A DNA stretch of 64,000 bases from Mycobacterium sp. MYCO198283 (GCF_021213805.1 NZ_JAJQJI010000002.1:248001-312000), one strand, 5' to 3'. Positions 43,421 through 55,869 are shown, numbered from the stretch's first letter. Made by a program: numbers and translations. Notes: a model not told the origin generated them from the letters alone.

Positions 43421-45137
43421 CCGGCGCGATCGGCAGCCACCGCAGCGCGCCCGGCGCCTCCTGCGGCACCACCGGATGCTTCGGCGGCACCGGCTGCAGC
43501 CGCTCGTAGGGCGCGCCCTGCGGCGGCCGCTGATCTTGTTCGCCCTTGTTCGGCCACAGCGACGCCGCCCGCTCGGCCTGCGCGGTGATCGACAGCGACG
43601 GGTTGACGCCGAGGTTCGCCGAGATGGCGGCCCCGTCCACGACGTACATGGTCGGGTAACCCCACACCCGGTGGTAGGGGTCGATGACGCCGTGCTCGGG
43701 ACTGTCGCCGATCACCGCGCCGCCCAAGAAGTGCGCCGTCAGCGGGATGTTGAACAACTCGCCCCAGGTACCGCCGGCGACGCCGTCGATCTTCTTCGCG
43801 ATCTCGCGGGTCACCCGGTTGCCCACCGGGATCCAGGTCGGGTTCGGCTCGCCGTGGCCCTGCTTGCTCAGGTAGCGACGGATGCCGAACCGGTTGCGCT
43901 TGGTGTAGGTGGTGATCGAGTTGTCGAGATGCTGCATGACGAGCGCGATCATCGTGCGCTCGCTCCACCGGCGCGGGTTCAGCAGCCGCAGCGTGCCGCG
44001 CGGATCCTGCCGGGCCGCCTGGATGAGCTGCTTCCAGCGCGGCACGTCGGTGCCCTCGGGCCCGGCGCCGTCGGTCATCAGCGTCTGCAGCAACCCCATC
44101 GCGTTGGAGCCCTTGCCGTAGCGGCACGGCTCGACGTGCGTGTCGGGCGTCGGGTGGATCGAGGACGTGATGGCGACGCCGTGCGTGAGGTTCAGATCGT
44201 CGCTCACCGTCAGCCGGCCGGCGCCCACGATGGACTCGGAGTTGGTGCGGGTCAGCACACCGAGCCGGTCCGACAGCTTCAGCTTGCCGGTGTCGCGCAT
44301 CTTGAACAGCAGCCGCTGCGTGCCGTAGGTGCCGGCGGCCATGACGACGGCGTTCGCGGTGAACGTGCGCTTGCCGCGGCGCAGCTTCCGCCCGGTGCGC
44401 ACCGTCGTGACCTGCCACCTGCCGTCGGCGCGCTGCTCGACGTCGGTCACCGTGGTCATCGGGATGACCTCGGCGCCGGCGCGCTCGGCCAGCCCGAGAT
44501 AGTTCTTCACCAGCGTGTTCTTGGCGTTGTGACGGCAGCCCGTCATGCACGAGCCGCACTCGATGCAGCCGGTGCGGGCCGGGCCGACGCCCCCGAAGTA
44601 CGGGTCGTCGAACGTCTTGCCGGGCGCCTTCTCGCCGCCCGGGCCGAAGAACACCCCGACCGGCGTGGGCACGAAGGTGTCGCCGACGCCCATCTCGTCG
44701 GCGACCTCCTTCATGATCCGGTCGGCGTCGGTGAAGGTCGGGTTGCGGACCACGCCGAGCATGCGCTGCGCCTGGTCGTAGTGCGGTGCGAGCTCGGCGC
44801 GCCAGTCGGTGATGTGCGCCCACTGCCGGTCGGAGAAGAACGGCGGCGGCGGCACGTAGAGCGTGTTCGCGTAGTTCAGCGAGCCGCCGCCCACCCCGGC
44901 GCCGGCGAGGATCATGACGTTGCGCAGCAGGTGGATGCGCTGGATGCCGTACATGCCGAGCTGCGGCATCCACAGGAACTTCCGCAGGTTCCACGAGGTC
45001 TTGGCGAAGTCCTCGTCGGCGTAGCGGCGGCCCGCTTCGAGTACCCCGACGCGGTACCCCTTCTCGGTGAGCCGCAGCGCGGTGACGCTGCCCCCGAAAC
45101 CCGAACCGATGATCAGGACGTCGTAGTCAGGCTCCAT
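43404..45137 (-). CDS. choD: Cholesterol oxidase-like GMC oxidoreductase (Rv3409c)
   Basis: 577 aa FAD enzyme. The dinucleotide motif is GSGFGGS (11-17) and the conserved ILAGAGVGGGSLNYANTL flavin loop follows. GCIECGSCMTGC is a Cys-rich segment typical of the mycobacterial ChoD branch, and the C-terminal GMC motif is VVDGAAISANLGVNPSLSI. ChoD is annotated as oxidising cholesterol to cholestenone, though in mycobacteria KstD-pathway dehydrogenases do most sterol oxidation, so the true substrate may differ. Neighbours guaB3/guaB2 are conserved in M. tuberculosis. Confidence 0.9.
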   Translation of the reverse strand: MEPDYDVLIIGSGFGGSVTALRLTEKGYRVGVLEAGRRYADEDFAKTSWNLRKFLWMPQLGMYGIQRIHLLRNVMILAGAGVGGGSLNYANTLYVPPPPFFSDRQWAHITDWRAELAPHYDQAQRMLGVVRNPTFTDADRIMKEVADEMGVGDTFVPTPVGVFFGPGGEKAPGKTFDDPYFGGVGPARTGCIECGSCMTGCRHNAKNTLVKNYLGLAERAGAEVIPMTTVTDVEQRADGRWQVTTVRTGRKLRRGKRTFTANAVVMAAGTYGTQRLLFKMRDTGKLKLSDRLGVLTRTNSESIVGAGRLTVSDDLNLTHGVAITSSIHPTPDTHVEPCRYGKGSNAMGLLQTLMTDGAGPEGTDVPRWKQLIQAARQDPRGTLRLLNPRRWSERTMIALVMQHLDNSITTYTKRNRFGIRRYLSKQGHGEPNPTWIPVGNRVTREIAKKIDGVAGGTWGELFNIPLTAHFLGGAVIGDSPEHGVIDPYHRVWGYPTMYVVDGAAISANLGVNPSLSITAQAERAASLWPNKGEQDQRPPQGAPYERLQPVPPKHPVVPQEAPGALRWLPIAPVSSAS

Positions 45138-45196
45138 CCGAGCATTATGGAGCTACCCACCGGTAACCGGCTAGAAAGGCTGGCCTAACTTCGCGC

Positions 45197-45400
45197 TCAG
45201 GCCGCGACGGCCGTCCCGCACACCCCGCAGACCTCGACGTTCCGCCGCTTCCACCGGGCGACCGGGATGAAGAACAGCGAGAACTGCTTGTACTCGCGGA
45301 CCCGCGTCCACTGCGTGGTGTTGGAGCAGCGCGGGCAGGTGCGCACCTCCCCCGCACCGAGGACCTTCTGCTTGGTGCCGAAACTGAAGAAGAGCAGCAT
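45197..45400 (-). CDS. Small zinc-ribbon protein
   Basis: 67 aa. Two CxxC knuckles, C22-C25 (CPRC) and C58-C61 (CGVC), about 33 residues apart, make one zinc ribbon; between them are the hydrophobic FSLFFIPVARW and basic KRRN. ATG 45400 (MLLFFSFGTKQKVLG) is the natural start; longer frames lie within guaB3. Between guaB3 and choD on the same strand. The function is unknown; members may bind nucleic acid or membranes. Confidence 0.75.
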   Translation of the reverse strand: MLLFFSFGTKQKVLGAGEVRTCPRCSNTTQWTRVREYKQFSLFFIPVARWKRRNVEVCGVCGTAVAA

Positions 45401-45425
45401 CGCCTCAGCGTAGGGGCGGCGCCGG

Positions 45426-46571
45426 TCAGCACCCGACGGTGAGGCCGACCTTCTGGAACTCCTTGAGGTCGCAGTACCCGGCCTTGGCCATCGACCGGCG
45501 CAGCCCGCCGACCAGGTTGAGCGACCCGAACGGATCGTCGGACGGGCCGGCCAGCACCTGGTGCAGCGGCGCCCGTTCGCCCGGCGCCACGTGCAGCAGC
45601 GCCCCCCGGGGCAGCGACGGGTGCGCGGCCGCGGCGGGCCAGAACCAGCCGTCCGCCATCGCCTCGGCCGCGGCGGCGAGCGGGGTGCCGAGCACCACGG
45701 CGTCGGCGCCGCACGCAATGGCCTTCGCGAGGTCGCCGGAGGTGTGGATGTCGCCGTCGGCGAGCACGTGCACGTAGCGGCCGCCCGTCTCGTCGAGGTA
45801 TTCGCGGCGGGCCGCGGCGGCGTCGGCGATGGCGGTGGCCATCGGCACGCTGATGCCCAGCACCTCGTCGCTGGTGGTCACGCCGCGCGTCGAGCCGTAG
45901 CCCACGATGACGCCGGCCGCGCCGGTGCGCATGAGGTGCAGCGCGGTCCGGTGGTCGAGCACGCCGCCCGCGACCACCGGGATGTCGAGTTCGGAGATGA
46001 ACGTCTTCAGGTTCAGAGGTTCGCCGCCCCCGTGGTTGCGGGCCACCCGTTCGGCGGTGACGATCGTCCCCTGGATGACCAGCAGGTCGATGCCTGCCGC
46101 CACCAGCGACGGGGTGAGGGCCTGCGCGTTCTGCGGGCTCACCCGCACGGCGGTGGTGACCCCGGCATCGCGGATGCGGGCGACCGCCGCGCCGAGCAGG
46201 TCGGGGTCGAGCGGTGCCGCGTGGAGCTCCTGCAGCAGCCGGATCGCGGCCGACGGGTCGGCGTCGGCCGCCGCACACTCGACGACGCGGGCGACCTTCT
46301 CCTCGACGTCGGCGTGCCGGCCGATCAGGCCTTCGCCGTTGAGCACGCCCAGGCCGCCGCACCGGCCCAGCTCGATCGCGAAGTCCGGCGACACCAGCGC
46401 GTCGGTGGGGTGGCTGATCACCGGGATCTCGAAGCGGTAGGCGTCGAGCTGCCAGGCCGTCGAGACGTCCTGCGACGACCGCGTGCGCCGCGACGGGACG
46501 ATGTTCACCTCGTCCAGCTCGTAGGTGCGCCGAGCGGTCCGGCCCAGGCCGATCTCGACCAAGTCACGCAT
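45426..46571 (-). CDS. guaB3: GuaB3, IMP dehydrogenase-related protein (Rv3410c)
   Basis: 381 aa TIM barrel of the IMPDH/GMP reductase family without CBS domains. The active-site loop that in GuaB2 reads GPGSICTTR is here VGYGSTRGVTTS: the catalytic Cys is missing, as in other mycobacterial GuaB3 proteins. NAD- or nucleotide-binding glycines (LADGDIHTSGDLAKAIACGADAV) are retained. The reaction in mycobacteria is not settled; a reductase role in purine interconversion has been suggested for related proteins. It lies 36 bp downstream of guaB2 and is co-transcribed. Confidence 0.92.
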   Translation of the reverse strand: MRDLVEIGLGRTARRTYELDEVNIVPSRRTRSSQDVSTAWQLDAYRFEIPVISHPTDALVSPDFAIELGRCGGLGVLNGEGLIGRHADVEEKVARVVECAAADADPSAAIRLLQELHAAPLDPDLLGAAVARIRDAGVTTAVRVSPQNAQALTPSLVAAGIDLLVIQGTIVTAERVARNHGGGEPLNLKTFISELDIPVVAGGVLDHRTALHLMRTGAAGVIVGYGSTRGVTTSDEVLGISVPMATAIADAAAARREYLDETGGRYVHVLADGDIHTSGDLAKAIACGADAVVLGTPLAAAAEAMADGWFWPAAAAHPSLPRGALLHVAPGERAPLHQVLAGPSDDPFGSLNLVGGLRRSMAKAGYCDLKEFQKVGLTVGC

Positions 46572-46607
46572 GCGGTGTCCTCAGGTTCGTGTGCGCGGCG
46601 GGCGCGG

Positions 46608-48263
<1,656 letters not shown>

Positions 48264-48358
48264 CTATCGGCTCCACGCCGCCGGCCTGGGTCCCCGCCGC
48301 CGGCGGGGGGCATCCCGGCCAGCCGTGCGGCGGCTGGCGCGACACCAGCCGCGCTGCG

Positions 48359-48364
48359 TACGCT
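48359..48364 (+). promoter_or_regulatory. -10 element of a leaderless promoter with upstream inverted repeat
   Basis: TACGCT ends 6 nt before GTG 48371. Just upstream, CGGCTGG (48331-48337) and CCAGCCG (48345-48351) form a 7-bp inverted repeat that would overlap the -35 region and could be an operator. Confidence 0.5.
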
Positions 48365-48370
48365 AGGGGC

Positions 48371-48775
48371 GTGCGTGACCACCTACCACCGGGTTTGCCG
48401 CCCGACCCGTTCGCCGACGATCCGTGCGACCCCTCGGCCGCGCTGGACGCCATCGAGCCCGGGCAACCGCTGGACCCGCAGGAGCGCACCGCGGTCGAGG
48501 CCGACCTGGCCGATCTGGCGGTCTACGAGGCGCTGCTCGCCCATCGCGGCATCCGCGGGTTGGTCGTCTGCTGCGACGAATGCCAGCAGGACCACTACCA
48601 CGACTGGGACATGCTGCGCGCCAACCTCTTACAGCTCCTGGTCGACGGCACTGTCCGTCCGCACGAGCCGGCCTACGATCCCGAGCCCGACGCCTACGTC
48701 ACCTGGGACTACTGCCGCGGCTACGCCGACGCCTCGCTGAACGAGGCGGCGTCGGAGCGCGACGGCTTCCGCTGA
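48371..48775 (+). CDS. DUF5319 protein (Rv3412-like)
   Basis: 134 aa acidic protein found between guaB2 and the sigD locus in mycobacteria. It has CCDECQQDHYHDWDMLRANL in the centre, with two adjacent Cys plus a CxxC and a His pair that could bind metal, and the WDYCRGYADASLNEA helix at the end. No function is known. GTG 48371 fits a leaderless start. It is convergent with rsdA (7-bp gap). Confidence 0.8.
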   Translation: MRDHLPPGLPPDPFADDPCDPSAALDAIEPGQPLDPQERTAVEADLADLAVYEALLAHRGIRGLVVCCDECQQDHYHDWDMLRANLLQLLVDGTVRPHEPAYDPEPDAYVTWDYCRGYADASLNEAASERDGFR

Positions 48776-48782
48776 GCCGCGG

Positions 48783-49952
48783 CTACCCTGCGCCGCTGAC
48801 GTTCGCGGCGACCGGCGTGGTCGTCACGACGGGCTGATCCTGCGCTTGCCGCGCCACCGGAGCCGACGGCTGCACCGCTGACGGCGCCGCCGGGGTGGTC
48901 AGTGCCGGAGTGGTCGGCGCGGGGGTCGGTCGCGGGGCGGCCGTCGGTTGCGATGTTGCTGGCTGCTGCGAGGTCGCCGGCTGCTGCGGGGTGGGCCGCG
49001 GCGTCGGCTGTGCCGTCGGGCTCGGTTGCGGCGTCGGGCTCGGCTGCGGCGCGCTCGTCGGCGTCGGGCTCGGTTGCGGCGTCGGGCTCGGCTGCGGTGC
49101 GCTCGTCGGCGTCGGGCTCGGCTGCGGCGCGCTCGTCGGCGTCGGGCTTGGCTGCGGCGCGCTCGTCGGCGTCGGGCTCGGCTGCGGCGCGCTCGTCGGC
49201 TCCGCGCTGGGGACGGACGTCAGCTGCGTGGCCGGATCGGTCGACGGGGTGGCCGCCGGGTCGACGCCGGACGGGGTCGCCGCCGTCGGATCGGGGCTGT
49301 CGGTCACGACGACCGGGGGCGGCGCCTGGGCCGGACTCGGCGGGAGCGTCACCGCGGGGTTGCGCGCCTCGATGTTCTCGTTCAGCACTGCGACCCAGCC
49401 GTCGAGGTTCTCGCGGGTGGTGTCGTCGCCGACCCGCTCCACGGTGTTCGACAGCGCGGTCAGCTTCTCCTGCGCGGCCGCCCACTGGCCTTCGTTGATG
49501 AGCTGCTCGACCTGCTTGAGCTCGGTCTGCGCGGCGAGGACCACCTGCTGCTCCGACGCGGTTTCGCCGAAGATGATCGTGCGCAGGCCGTAGAGGGCGT
49601 CACCCGGCTGGGCGTCGGATACCACCACGCCGAAGCCGCCGAACACCAGCATCGCCGCGGCGACGGACCCCACGACCCGAAGGCCGACGCCGCGTCGCGC
49701 GGACGGCGCGGGGCGACTGCCCTGTTCGAGCGCGGCCACCGCGTCGGCCAGACCGATTCCGGCGCTCGGCGCGAGCGGGGTGTGGCGGACGTGATCGCGC
49801 CAGCCGGCGAGCAGCCAGGCAATCTCGTCGTCGGCCGAATCGGTAGGCGGCACCGGGCGACCCGTCGCCAGCGCGTCCAGCATCCGGTCCGTCCGCGCGA
49901 TCGCCTCGACGTCGGCGTCGCCGCCCCCGAAGCGGCGGTTCATGTCACTCAT
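48783..49952 (-). CDS. rsdA: Anti-sigma-D factor RsdA (Rv3413c-like)
   Basis: 389 aa. The cytoplasmic N-terminus (about 1-88; MSDMNRRFGGGDADVEAIAR, DALATGRPVPP) binds SigD, a single membrane helix spans about 89-111, a helical extracytoplasmic region runs to about 200 and a Pro/Thr/Ser-rich tail follows. The tail has a decapeptide TSAPQPSPTP repeated about six times (253-318). RsdA is released by ClpP-dependent degradation in M. tuberculosis. ATG 49952 overlaps the sigD 3' end by 8 bp. The repeat tract makes this protein longer than the M. tuberculosis one. Confidence 0.88.
   Translation of the reverse strand: MSDMNRRFGGGDADVEAIARTDRMLDALATGRPVPPTDSADDEIAWLLAGWRDHVRHTPLAPSAGIGLADAVAALEQGSRPAPSARRGVGLRVVGSVAAAMLVFGGFGVVVSDAQPGDALYGLRTIIFGETASEQQVVLAAQTELKQVEQLINEGQWAAAQEKLTALSNTVERVGDDTTRENLDGWVAVLNENIEARNPAVTLPPSPAQAPPPVVVTDSPDPTAATPSGVDPAATPSTDPATQLTSVPSAEPTSAPQPSPTPTSAPQPSPTPTSAPQPSPTPTSAPQPSPTPQPSPTPTSAPQPSPTPQPSPTAQPTPRPTPQQPATSQQPATSQPTAAPRPTPAPTTPALTTPAAPSAVQPSAPVARQAQDQPVVTTTPVAANVSGAG
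49017..49196 (-). repeat. rsdA: 30-bp tandem repeat within rsdA
   Basis: Six or so near-identical units of 30 bp (GCGCTCGTCGGCGTCGGGCT followed by CGGCTGCGGC on the plus strand) plus shorter 18-bp units encode TSAPQPSPTP and QPSPTP. All lengths are multiples of 3, so copy number can change without a frameshift. Confidence 0.9.
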
Positions 49953-50523
49953 AGCCCCGCCCCGTCGCCAAGATCTCGTTGCGCAGCCGAGCCAGCGCCC
50001 GGTGCTGCGCCACCCGCACCGCACCGGCGGTCGTGCCGACCGCCTCGGCGGTCTCCTCCGCCGACAGCCCCACCACCACGCGAAGGATCACGATCTCGCG
50101 CTGCTTGGCCGGCAAGGTGTTGAGCAGCGCGTCCATCCGCGCCGCGGCGTCCGCGTCGATCGCGTTCTGCTCCGGACCCGCCTCGACGGACATCCGCTCG
50201 GGCAGCACCTCGGTCGGCTCGGCCCGGTTGCGGGCGAACGCGCGGTGGGCGTCGGCCACCTTGTGTGCGGCGATGCCGTACACAAAAGCCAAGAAGGGCC
50301 GCCCCTGGTCCTGATAGCGGGGCAGCGCCGATATGGCGGCCAAGCACACCTCCTGTGCCACGTCGTCCGCTGACAGGCCACTTCGTTCGCCGGTGCCGAG
50401 CCGAGCTCTGCAGTACCGCACCACAATCGGACGAATGGTCTCCAGCACTTCCCGGAGCGCGTCCCGATTGCCGGCCACTGCGTGAGCAACGACAGCATCG
50501 AGGCGGTCTCCCGGATGTGTCAT
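49945..50523 (-). CDS. sigD: ECF sigma factor SigD (Rv3414c)
   Basis: 192 aa from ATG 50523. Region 2 includes GLSADDVAQEVCLAAISALPRY and region 4 LSAEETAEAVGTTAGAVRVAQHRAL. SigD directs part of the stringent and stationary-phase programme in mycobacteria and is held by RsdA, encoded immediately downstream with overlap. The open frame continues to 50607; an upstream GTG/ATG start would give an N-terminus like the longer M. tuberculosis annotation, so the start is not certain. Confidence 0.93.
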   Translation of the reverse strand: MTHPGDRLDAVVAHAVAGNRDALREVLETIRPIVVRYCRARLGTGERSGLSADDVAQEVCLAAISALPRYQDQGRPFLAFVYGIAAHKVADAHRAFARNRAEPTEVLPERMSVEAGPEQNAIDADAAARMDALLNTLPAKQREIVILRVVVGLSAEETAEAVGTTAGAVRVAQHRALARLRNEILATGRGYE

Positions 50524-50616
50524 CGACGAAAGCGTCCTCAGCGTTACGAGCCGGGCCTCATCCCGGCATGCAGCAGACAATATCGACTGGTGGCGCACCG
50601 GCTCCACGAGCCGCTT

Positions 50617-51396
50617 TCAGCGGTGACGCCACCGCCCGCCGCGTCGCTCGACCGCCACCGCGCACGCCTCGTTGATCGCGAGGAGCTCGTCGCGCGTTCC
50701 ACGGGCGCTGCCGATGTCGGCCAGCAGACCGGAAACCGCCCAGCGCAGCGGCAGCAGCCCGTGACGCTCGGTGGCGTCGAGCACCTGGTCGCCGTGGCCG
50801 CGGGCGTCGTCGAGCCGCCCCGTGCTGCACAGCGCCGCCGCGAGCACCAGCCGCGTCTTGACGACGTGCCGTGCGGACCCGAACTCCTCGGCGACGTCCA
50901 GCCCGGCCTCGGCGCTGCGCACCGCGTCCGCACCGTGACCGGTGGCCATCGCCAACTCGGCGCTCACCCACGCCAGCCGCACCCGCACGCGCAGGTCGGT
51001 GGGCGGTCGGCGGGCCCGCCCCAGGAGCTCGCCGGCAGCGGCGAACCGCCCCACCCCCAAGGCGTCGGCCGCCAGGCCGACGAGGCTGTCGGCGTGCGCG
51101 GGCCCGCCGTCGGCGAGCGCGAGGGCGCGCCCGTCCCACCGGCGGGCCAGCAAATGCCACCCGAGTTGACGCAGCAGCGACGCCTCCGTGCTGTGCGCCA
51201 GCGAGTCGAGCGCCGCGCCTCCTGGCGCCCGCCGGATCTCCGCCAGTTCCGTGCGGGCCGAGGCGTAGCGGCCCTGACCGGCAGCGGCGACCGCCCGCCA
51301 CCATCGCTCGACGGGCGTGGCCGCCGGCGGCAGCGGCCACCGGCCGGGTGCGGCGCCGAAGGCGGCGGCGTACAGCGGCGAGGGTTCTGCGTTCAT
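50617..51396 (-). CDS. Conserved TPR-like protein upstream of sigD (Rv3415c-like)
   Basis: 259 aa, mostly alpha-helical with Ala/Leu/Arg-rich repeats of about 35-40 residues (for example GRYASARTELAEIRRAPGG and DSLVGLAADALGVGRFAAAGELL) that look like tetratricopeptide arrays. No enzymatic motif. Same strand as sigD, about 90 bp before its ATG, and in the same relative place as Rv3415c, divergent from whiB3. A scaffolding role with SigD is possible, not shown. Confidence 0.75.
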   Translation of the reverse strand: MNAEPSPLYAAAFGAAPGRWPLPPAATPVERWWRAVAAAGQGRYASARTELAEIRRAPGGAALDSLAHSTEASLLRQLGWHLLARRWDGRALALADGGPAHADSLVGLAADALGVGRFAAAGELLGRARRPPTDLRVRVRLAWVSAELAMATGHGADAVRSAEAGLDVAEEFGSARHVVKTRLVLAAALCSTGRLDDARGHGDQVLDATERHGLLPLRWAVSGLLADIGSARGTRDELLAINEACAVAVERRGGRWRHR

Positions 51397-51739
51397 CGGT
51401 TAACAGTTTGTGCTGCGCATGTTAACGCCAGGTCAACGACTGGTCTGTCGTCGGGAAATCGCCCGCCGACGATCGCGCGCTGAACTGGACAATTGCGTCC
51501 GGCGTGAGCGTCAAGCGCCGTTTCGAGCCCCACTCCTGCCGCCCGCGGGTCCCCCGGATGAACGTGACGTAAATTCTCGACCTGCGGTTATGTCGTTTCG
51601 CACACCGGGGAAGTGTTGACGCATTTCGCCGACCGCCCCTAATTTGATTTCACGAGCGGTCACCGGCGACATGTTTCGAAAGATCGTTTCACGACTTCTG
51701 CGTCCCCGCTGTCCGGCGGCGGTGCAGAGAGGGGTTCCG
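51397..51739. other. 343-bp divergent intergenic region Rv3415c-like/whiB3
   Basis: No credible gene. Two GTTAAC sites (51399-51404 and 51421-51426) lie next to the Rv3415c-like start, a sigma-A-type promoter for whiB3 is at 51616-51645, and about 90 nt of leader precedes whiB3. The remainder, 51430-51610, has no feature I can name. Confidence 0.6.
51616..51645 (+). promoter_or_regulatory. Predicted housekeeping promoter of whiB3
   Basis: -35 TTGACG (51616-51621), 18-nt spacer, -10 TAATTT (51640-51645). A start near 51652 would give a leader of about 88 nt, in contrast to the leaderless genes elsewhere in the window, with SD AGAGAGGGG at 51726-51734. Confidence 0.55.
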
Positions 51740-52030
51740 ATGCCACAACCACAGCAGCTTCCCGGGCCGAACGCCGACGTGTGGGACTGGCAGATGCAGG
51801 GCCTGTGCCGCGGCGTCGACTCGGCGATGTTCTTCCACCCCGACGGCGAGCGCGGCCGCGCCCGGGCCCAGCGGGAGATGCGCGCCAAGGAAATGTGCCG
51901 TCGCTGCCCGGTGATCGCCCAGTGCCGCTCGCACGCGTTGGCGGTCGCCGAGCCCTACGGCATCTGGGGCGGGCTGAGCGAATCCGAGCGCGAACTGCTC
52001 TTGAAACGAGGCATCCGCCGCACGGCTTGA
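51740..52030 (+). CDS. whiB3: Redox-sensing transcriptional regulator WhiB3
   Basis: 96 aa Wbl protein. Four cysteines, C23, C53, C56 and C62, hold a 4Fe-4S cluster that senses oxygen, NO and redox state; GIWGG (74-78) is the beta-turn that contacts SigA and the C-terminal KRGIRRTA is the DNA-binding basic tail. WhiB3 controls polyketide and lipid synthesis and redox balance in M. tuberculosis. Compared with the sequence I recall for that species the tail is about six residues shorter, just before RGIRRTA. The closest neighbour is groEL1, convergent. Confidence 0.96.
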   Translation: MPQPQQLPGPNADVWDWQMQGLCRGVDSAMFFHPDGERGRARAQREMRAKEMCRRCPVIAQCRSHALAVAEPYGIWGGLSESERELLLKRGIRRTA

Positions 52031-52171
52031 GTTACACAGCAAACGGCAGTCTCCGCCCGCGGTGGCGGGCCAGTGCGCAGAGGTGAGCCGTGCGTACGGA
52101 GTTCGGGCGTGCGGCGTACCCATCGCTCCCAGTAGGCACGTGCAGCCGATGTGGTGAGCGCGTGGAAAGGC

Positions 52172-52204
52172 GGCACCCCCGGCTCCACTGAACCCGGGGG
52201 TGCC
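52172..52204. terminator. Bidirectional terminator between whiB3 and groEL1
   Basis: GGCACCCCCGG (52172-52182) pairs perfectly with CCGGGGGTGCC (52194-52204) around an 11-nt loop. It is 13 bp from the groEL1 stop. A second weaker hairpin GCCCGC-GGTG-GCGGGC (52055-52070) follows whiB3. The rest of 52031-52217 has no recognisable feature. Confidence 0.7.
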
Positions 52205-52217
52205 TGCGTCCTGCTGA

Positions 52218-54222
<2,005 letters not shown>

Positions 54223-54360
54223 GATGGAGCCCTCCACTTGCTTGGGATACGGTCCGGGGCGTTCCCCGGGCCTCTTCGTTTTCCGATGTATCAGGTGTTC
54301 GGCGTACGCCTTCTCCGCGCCGTCGTCGCGGGTGCCGACACGGGGATCGTCGCAGCCACC

Positions 54361-54385
54361 TAGCACTCTATACATGCGAGTGCTA
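54361..54385 (-). promoter_or_regulatory. CIRCE element (HrcA operator) of groES-groEL1
   Basis: TAGCACTC-N9-GAGTGCTA, a perfect 8-bp inverted repeat matching the CIRCE core TTAGCACTC-N9-GAGTGCTAA. It lies 139 bp upstream of groES; HrcA binding represses the operon until heat shock. Confidence 0.93.
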
Positions 54386-54406
54386 GCACTCAAGGACGAG
54401 GGCAGG

Positions 54407-54835
54407 CTAATTCGCCGGGTCGACGAGCAGGTGCTGCGACACGTCGCCCACCATCTCCAGATCGACGCGGCGGGCGGTGAAGTACCAGCCCGCGCCGTCG
54501 CGCGCGAACTCGTCGGCGTAGCGGCCCACGACGATCGGCTGCAGTGGCAGCGCCTCGGTGGCCTGCACGACGCAGAACGTGGAGCGGGCTCGCGCAGTAC
54601 CGCCGTCGACCTCGACGATCGGGTTGAGCACCAGGTGACGGGTCTTCGGCGTACCGGTGTCGTCGTAGCGGCGGGTGGTCGCGGCGAACAGCCCGGCGAT
54701 GGCCCGCTCGCCGCGCACGCCGGCGAACGATCCGCGCGCCAACAGCTGCCCGACCCCGTCGAAGTCCCCGGCGTCCACCAGCTCGGCGTAGCGGTACAGC
54801 AGGTCGGTCACCGCCAGCCGGTCCTGCAGCGTCAC
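54407..54835 (-). CDS. NTF2/SnoaL-like protein coupled to tsaD
   Basis: 142 aa alpha+beta cone fold: [22 protein letters not shown] at the N-terminus, then [28 protein letters not shown], typical of SnoaL_4 ring-hydroxylase-beta or isomerase-like domains. The catalytic Asp/His pattern is not clear, so no reaction is assigned. GTG 54835 overlaps the tsaD stop (GTGA), making it the last gene of the alr-tsaE-tsaB-rimI-tsaD chain. It ends just before the groES control region. Confidence 0.78.
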   Translation of the reverse strand: MTLQDRLAVTDLLYRYAELVDAGDFDGVGQLLARGSFAGVRGERAIAGLFAATTRRYDDTGTPKTRHLVLNPIVEVDGGTARARSTFCVVQATEALPLQPIVVGRYADEFARDGAGWYFTARRVDLEMVGDVSQHLLVDPAN

Positions 54836-55869
54836 GCGACCTGGCCCGTCAGCACCGGCAGCCCGGGATCAGTGGCGACATCGAGCGGCGAGGGACCGGC
54901 GCCGGCCGCGACCAGGTGCGCGGCGAACGACGCGATCATCGCGCCGTTGTCGGTGCACAGCCGCGGCCGCGGCACCCGCAGCGTGATGCCGTGCGCGGCG
55001 CAGCGCTCCTCGGCGAGTTCGCGCAGCCGCGAGTTGGCCGCCACCCCGCCGGCGATCAGCAGCGTCGACACCCCGAGATCGGTGGCGGCCCGCACGGCTT
55101 TCATGGTCAGGACGTCGGCGACGGCCTCCTGGAAACCGGCCGCGACATCGGCGACGTCGTGGTCGGGGTGGCGCTCGACGTAGCGCGCCACCGCGGTCTT
55201 GAGCCCCGAGAAGCTGAACGCGTGGCGGTCGTCGCGTGGGCCGGTCATGCCGCGCGGAAATGCGACCGCGGTCCGATCGCCCCGGCGCGCGAGCTCGTCG
55301 AGCACCCGCCCGCCTGGATAGCCGAGCCCCAACAGCCGCGCCACCTTGTCGTACGCCTCGCCCGCGGCGTCGTCGACGGTGCTGCCGAGCTCGACGATCG
55401 GCTCGGCGAGCGATCGCAGGTGCAGCAGGTTGGTGTGCCCGCCGGAGACCAGTAGGCCGATGCACTCGGGCAGCGGGCCGTGGTCGTAGACGTCGGCGGC
55501 CAGATGCCCGCCGAGGTGATTGACGGCGTAGAACGGCACTCCCCACGCGGCGGCGTACGCCTTGGCCGCCGCGACCCCGACCATCAGCGCGCCCGCCAGC
55601 CCGGGACCGATGGTGGCCGCCACCACATCTGGTCTGGCGTCGGGGCCGTCCAGGCCCGCCGCGGCCAGCGCCCGCCGCATCGTCGGGCCGAGTGCCTCCA
55701 GGTGTGCCCGCGACGCGATCTCGGGCACGACGCCGCCGAAGCGGGCATGCTCGTCGACGCTCGACGCCACCTCGTCGGCGAGCAGGGTGACGGTGCCGTC
55801 GGCGCCGAGCCGGGCGATGCCGACGCCGGTCTCGTCGCAGGAGCTCTCGATCGCCAGGATGGTGGTCAT
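54832..55869 (-). CDS. tsaD: tRNA N6-threonylcarbamoyladenosine synthase TsaD
   Basis: 345 aa ASKHA-fold protein. The metal-binding motif is [16 protein letters not shown], with [17 protein letters not shown] and [11 protein letters not shown] as nucleotide-binding segments. With TsaB and TsaE it transfers threonylcarbamoyl from TC-AMP to A37 of ANN-decoding tRNAs. ATG 55869 overlaps the rimI stop by 4 nt. It was long annotated as gcp glycoprotease (Rv3419c). Confidence 0.95.
   Translation of the reverse strand: MTTILAIESSCDETGVGIARLGADGTVTLLADEVASSVDEHARFGGVVPEIASRAHLEALGPTMRRALAAAGLDGPDARPDVVAATIGPGLAGALMVGVAAAKAYAAAWGVPFYAVNHLGGHLAADVYDHGPLPECIGLLVSGGHTNLLHLRSLAEPIVELGSTVDDAAGEAYDKVARLLGLGYPGGRVLDELARRGDRTAVAFPRGMTGPRDDRHAFSFSGLKTAVARYVERHPDHDVADVAAGFQEAVADVLTMKAVRAATDLGVSTLLIAGGVAANSRLRELAEERCAAHGITLRVPRPRLCTDNGAMIASFAAHLVAAGAGPSPLDVATDPGLPVLTGQVA

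Noticed and set aside
48895..49593. Plus-strand frame with GLGCGVGLGCGALVGVGL repeats
   Set aside because: It looks like a glycine-rich repeat protein but is the reverse frame of the Pro-rich rsdA repeat.
54378..54394. Possible HspR (HAIR) site CTTGAGT next to CIRCE
   Set aside because: Only one half-site is present; the expected ACTCAAG partner at 7 nt is missing.
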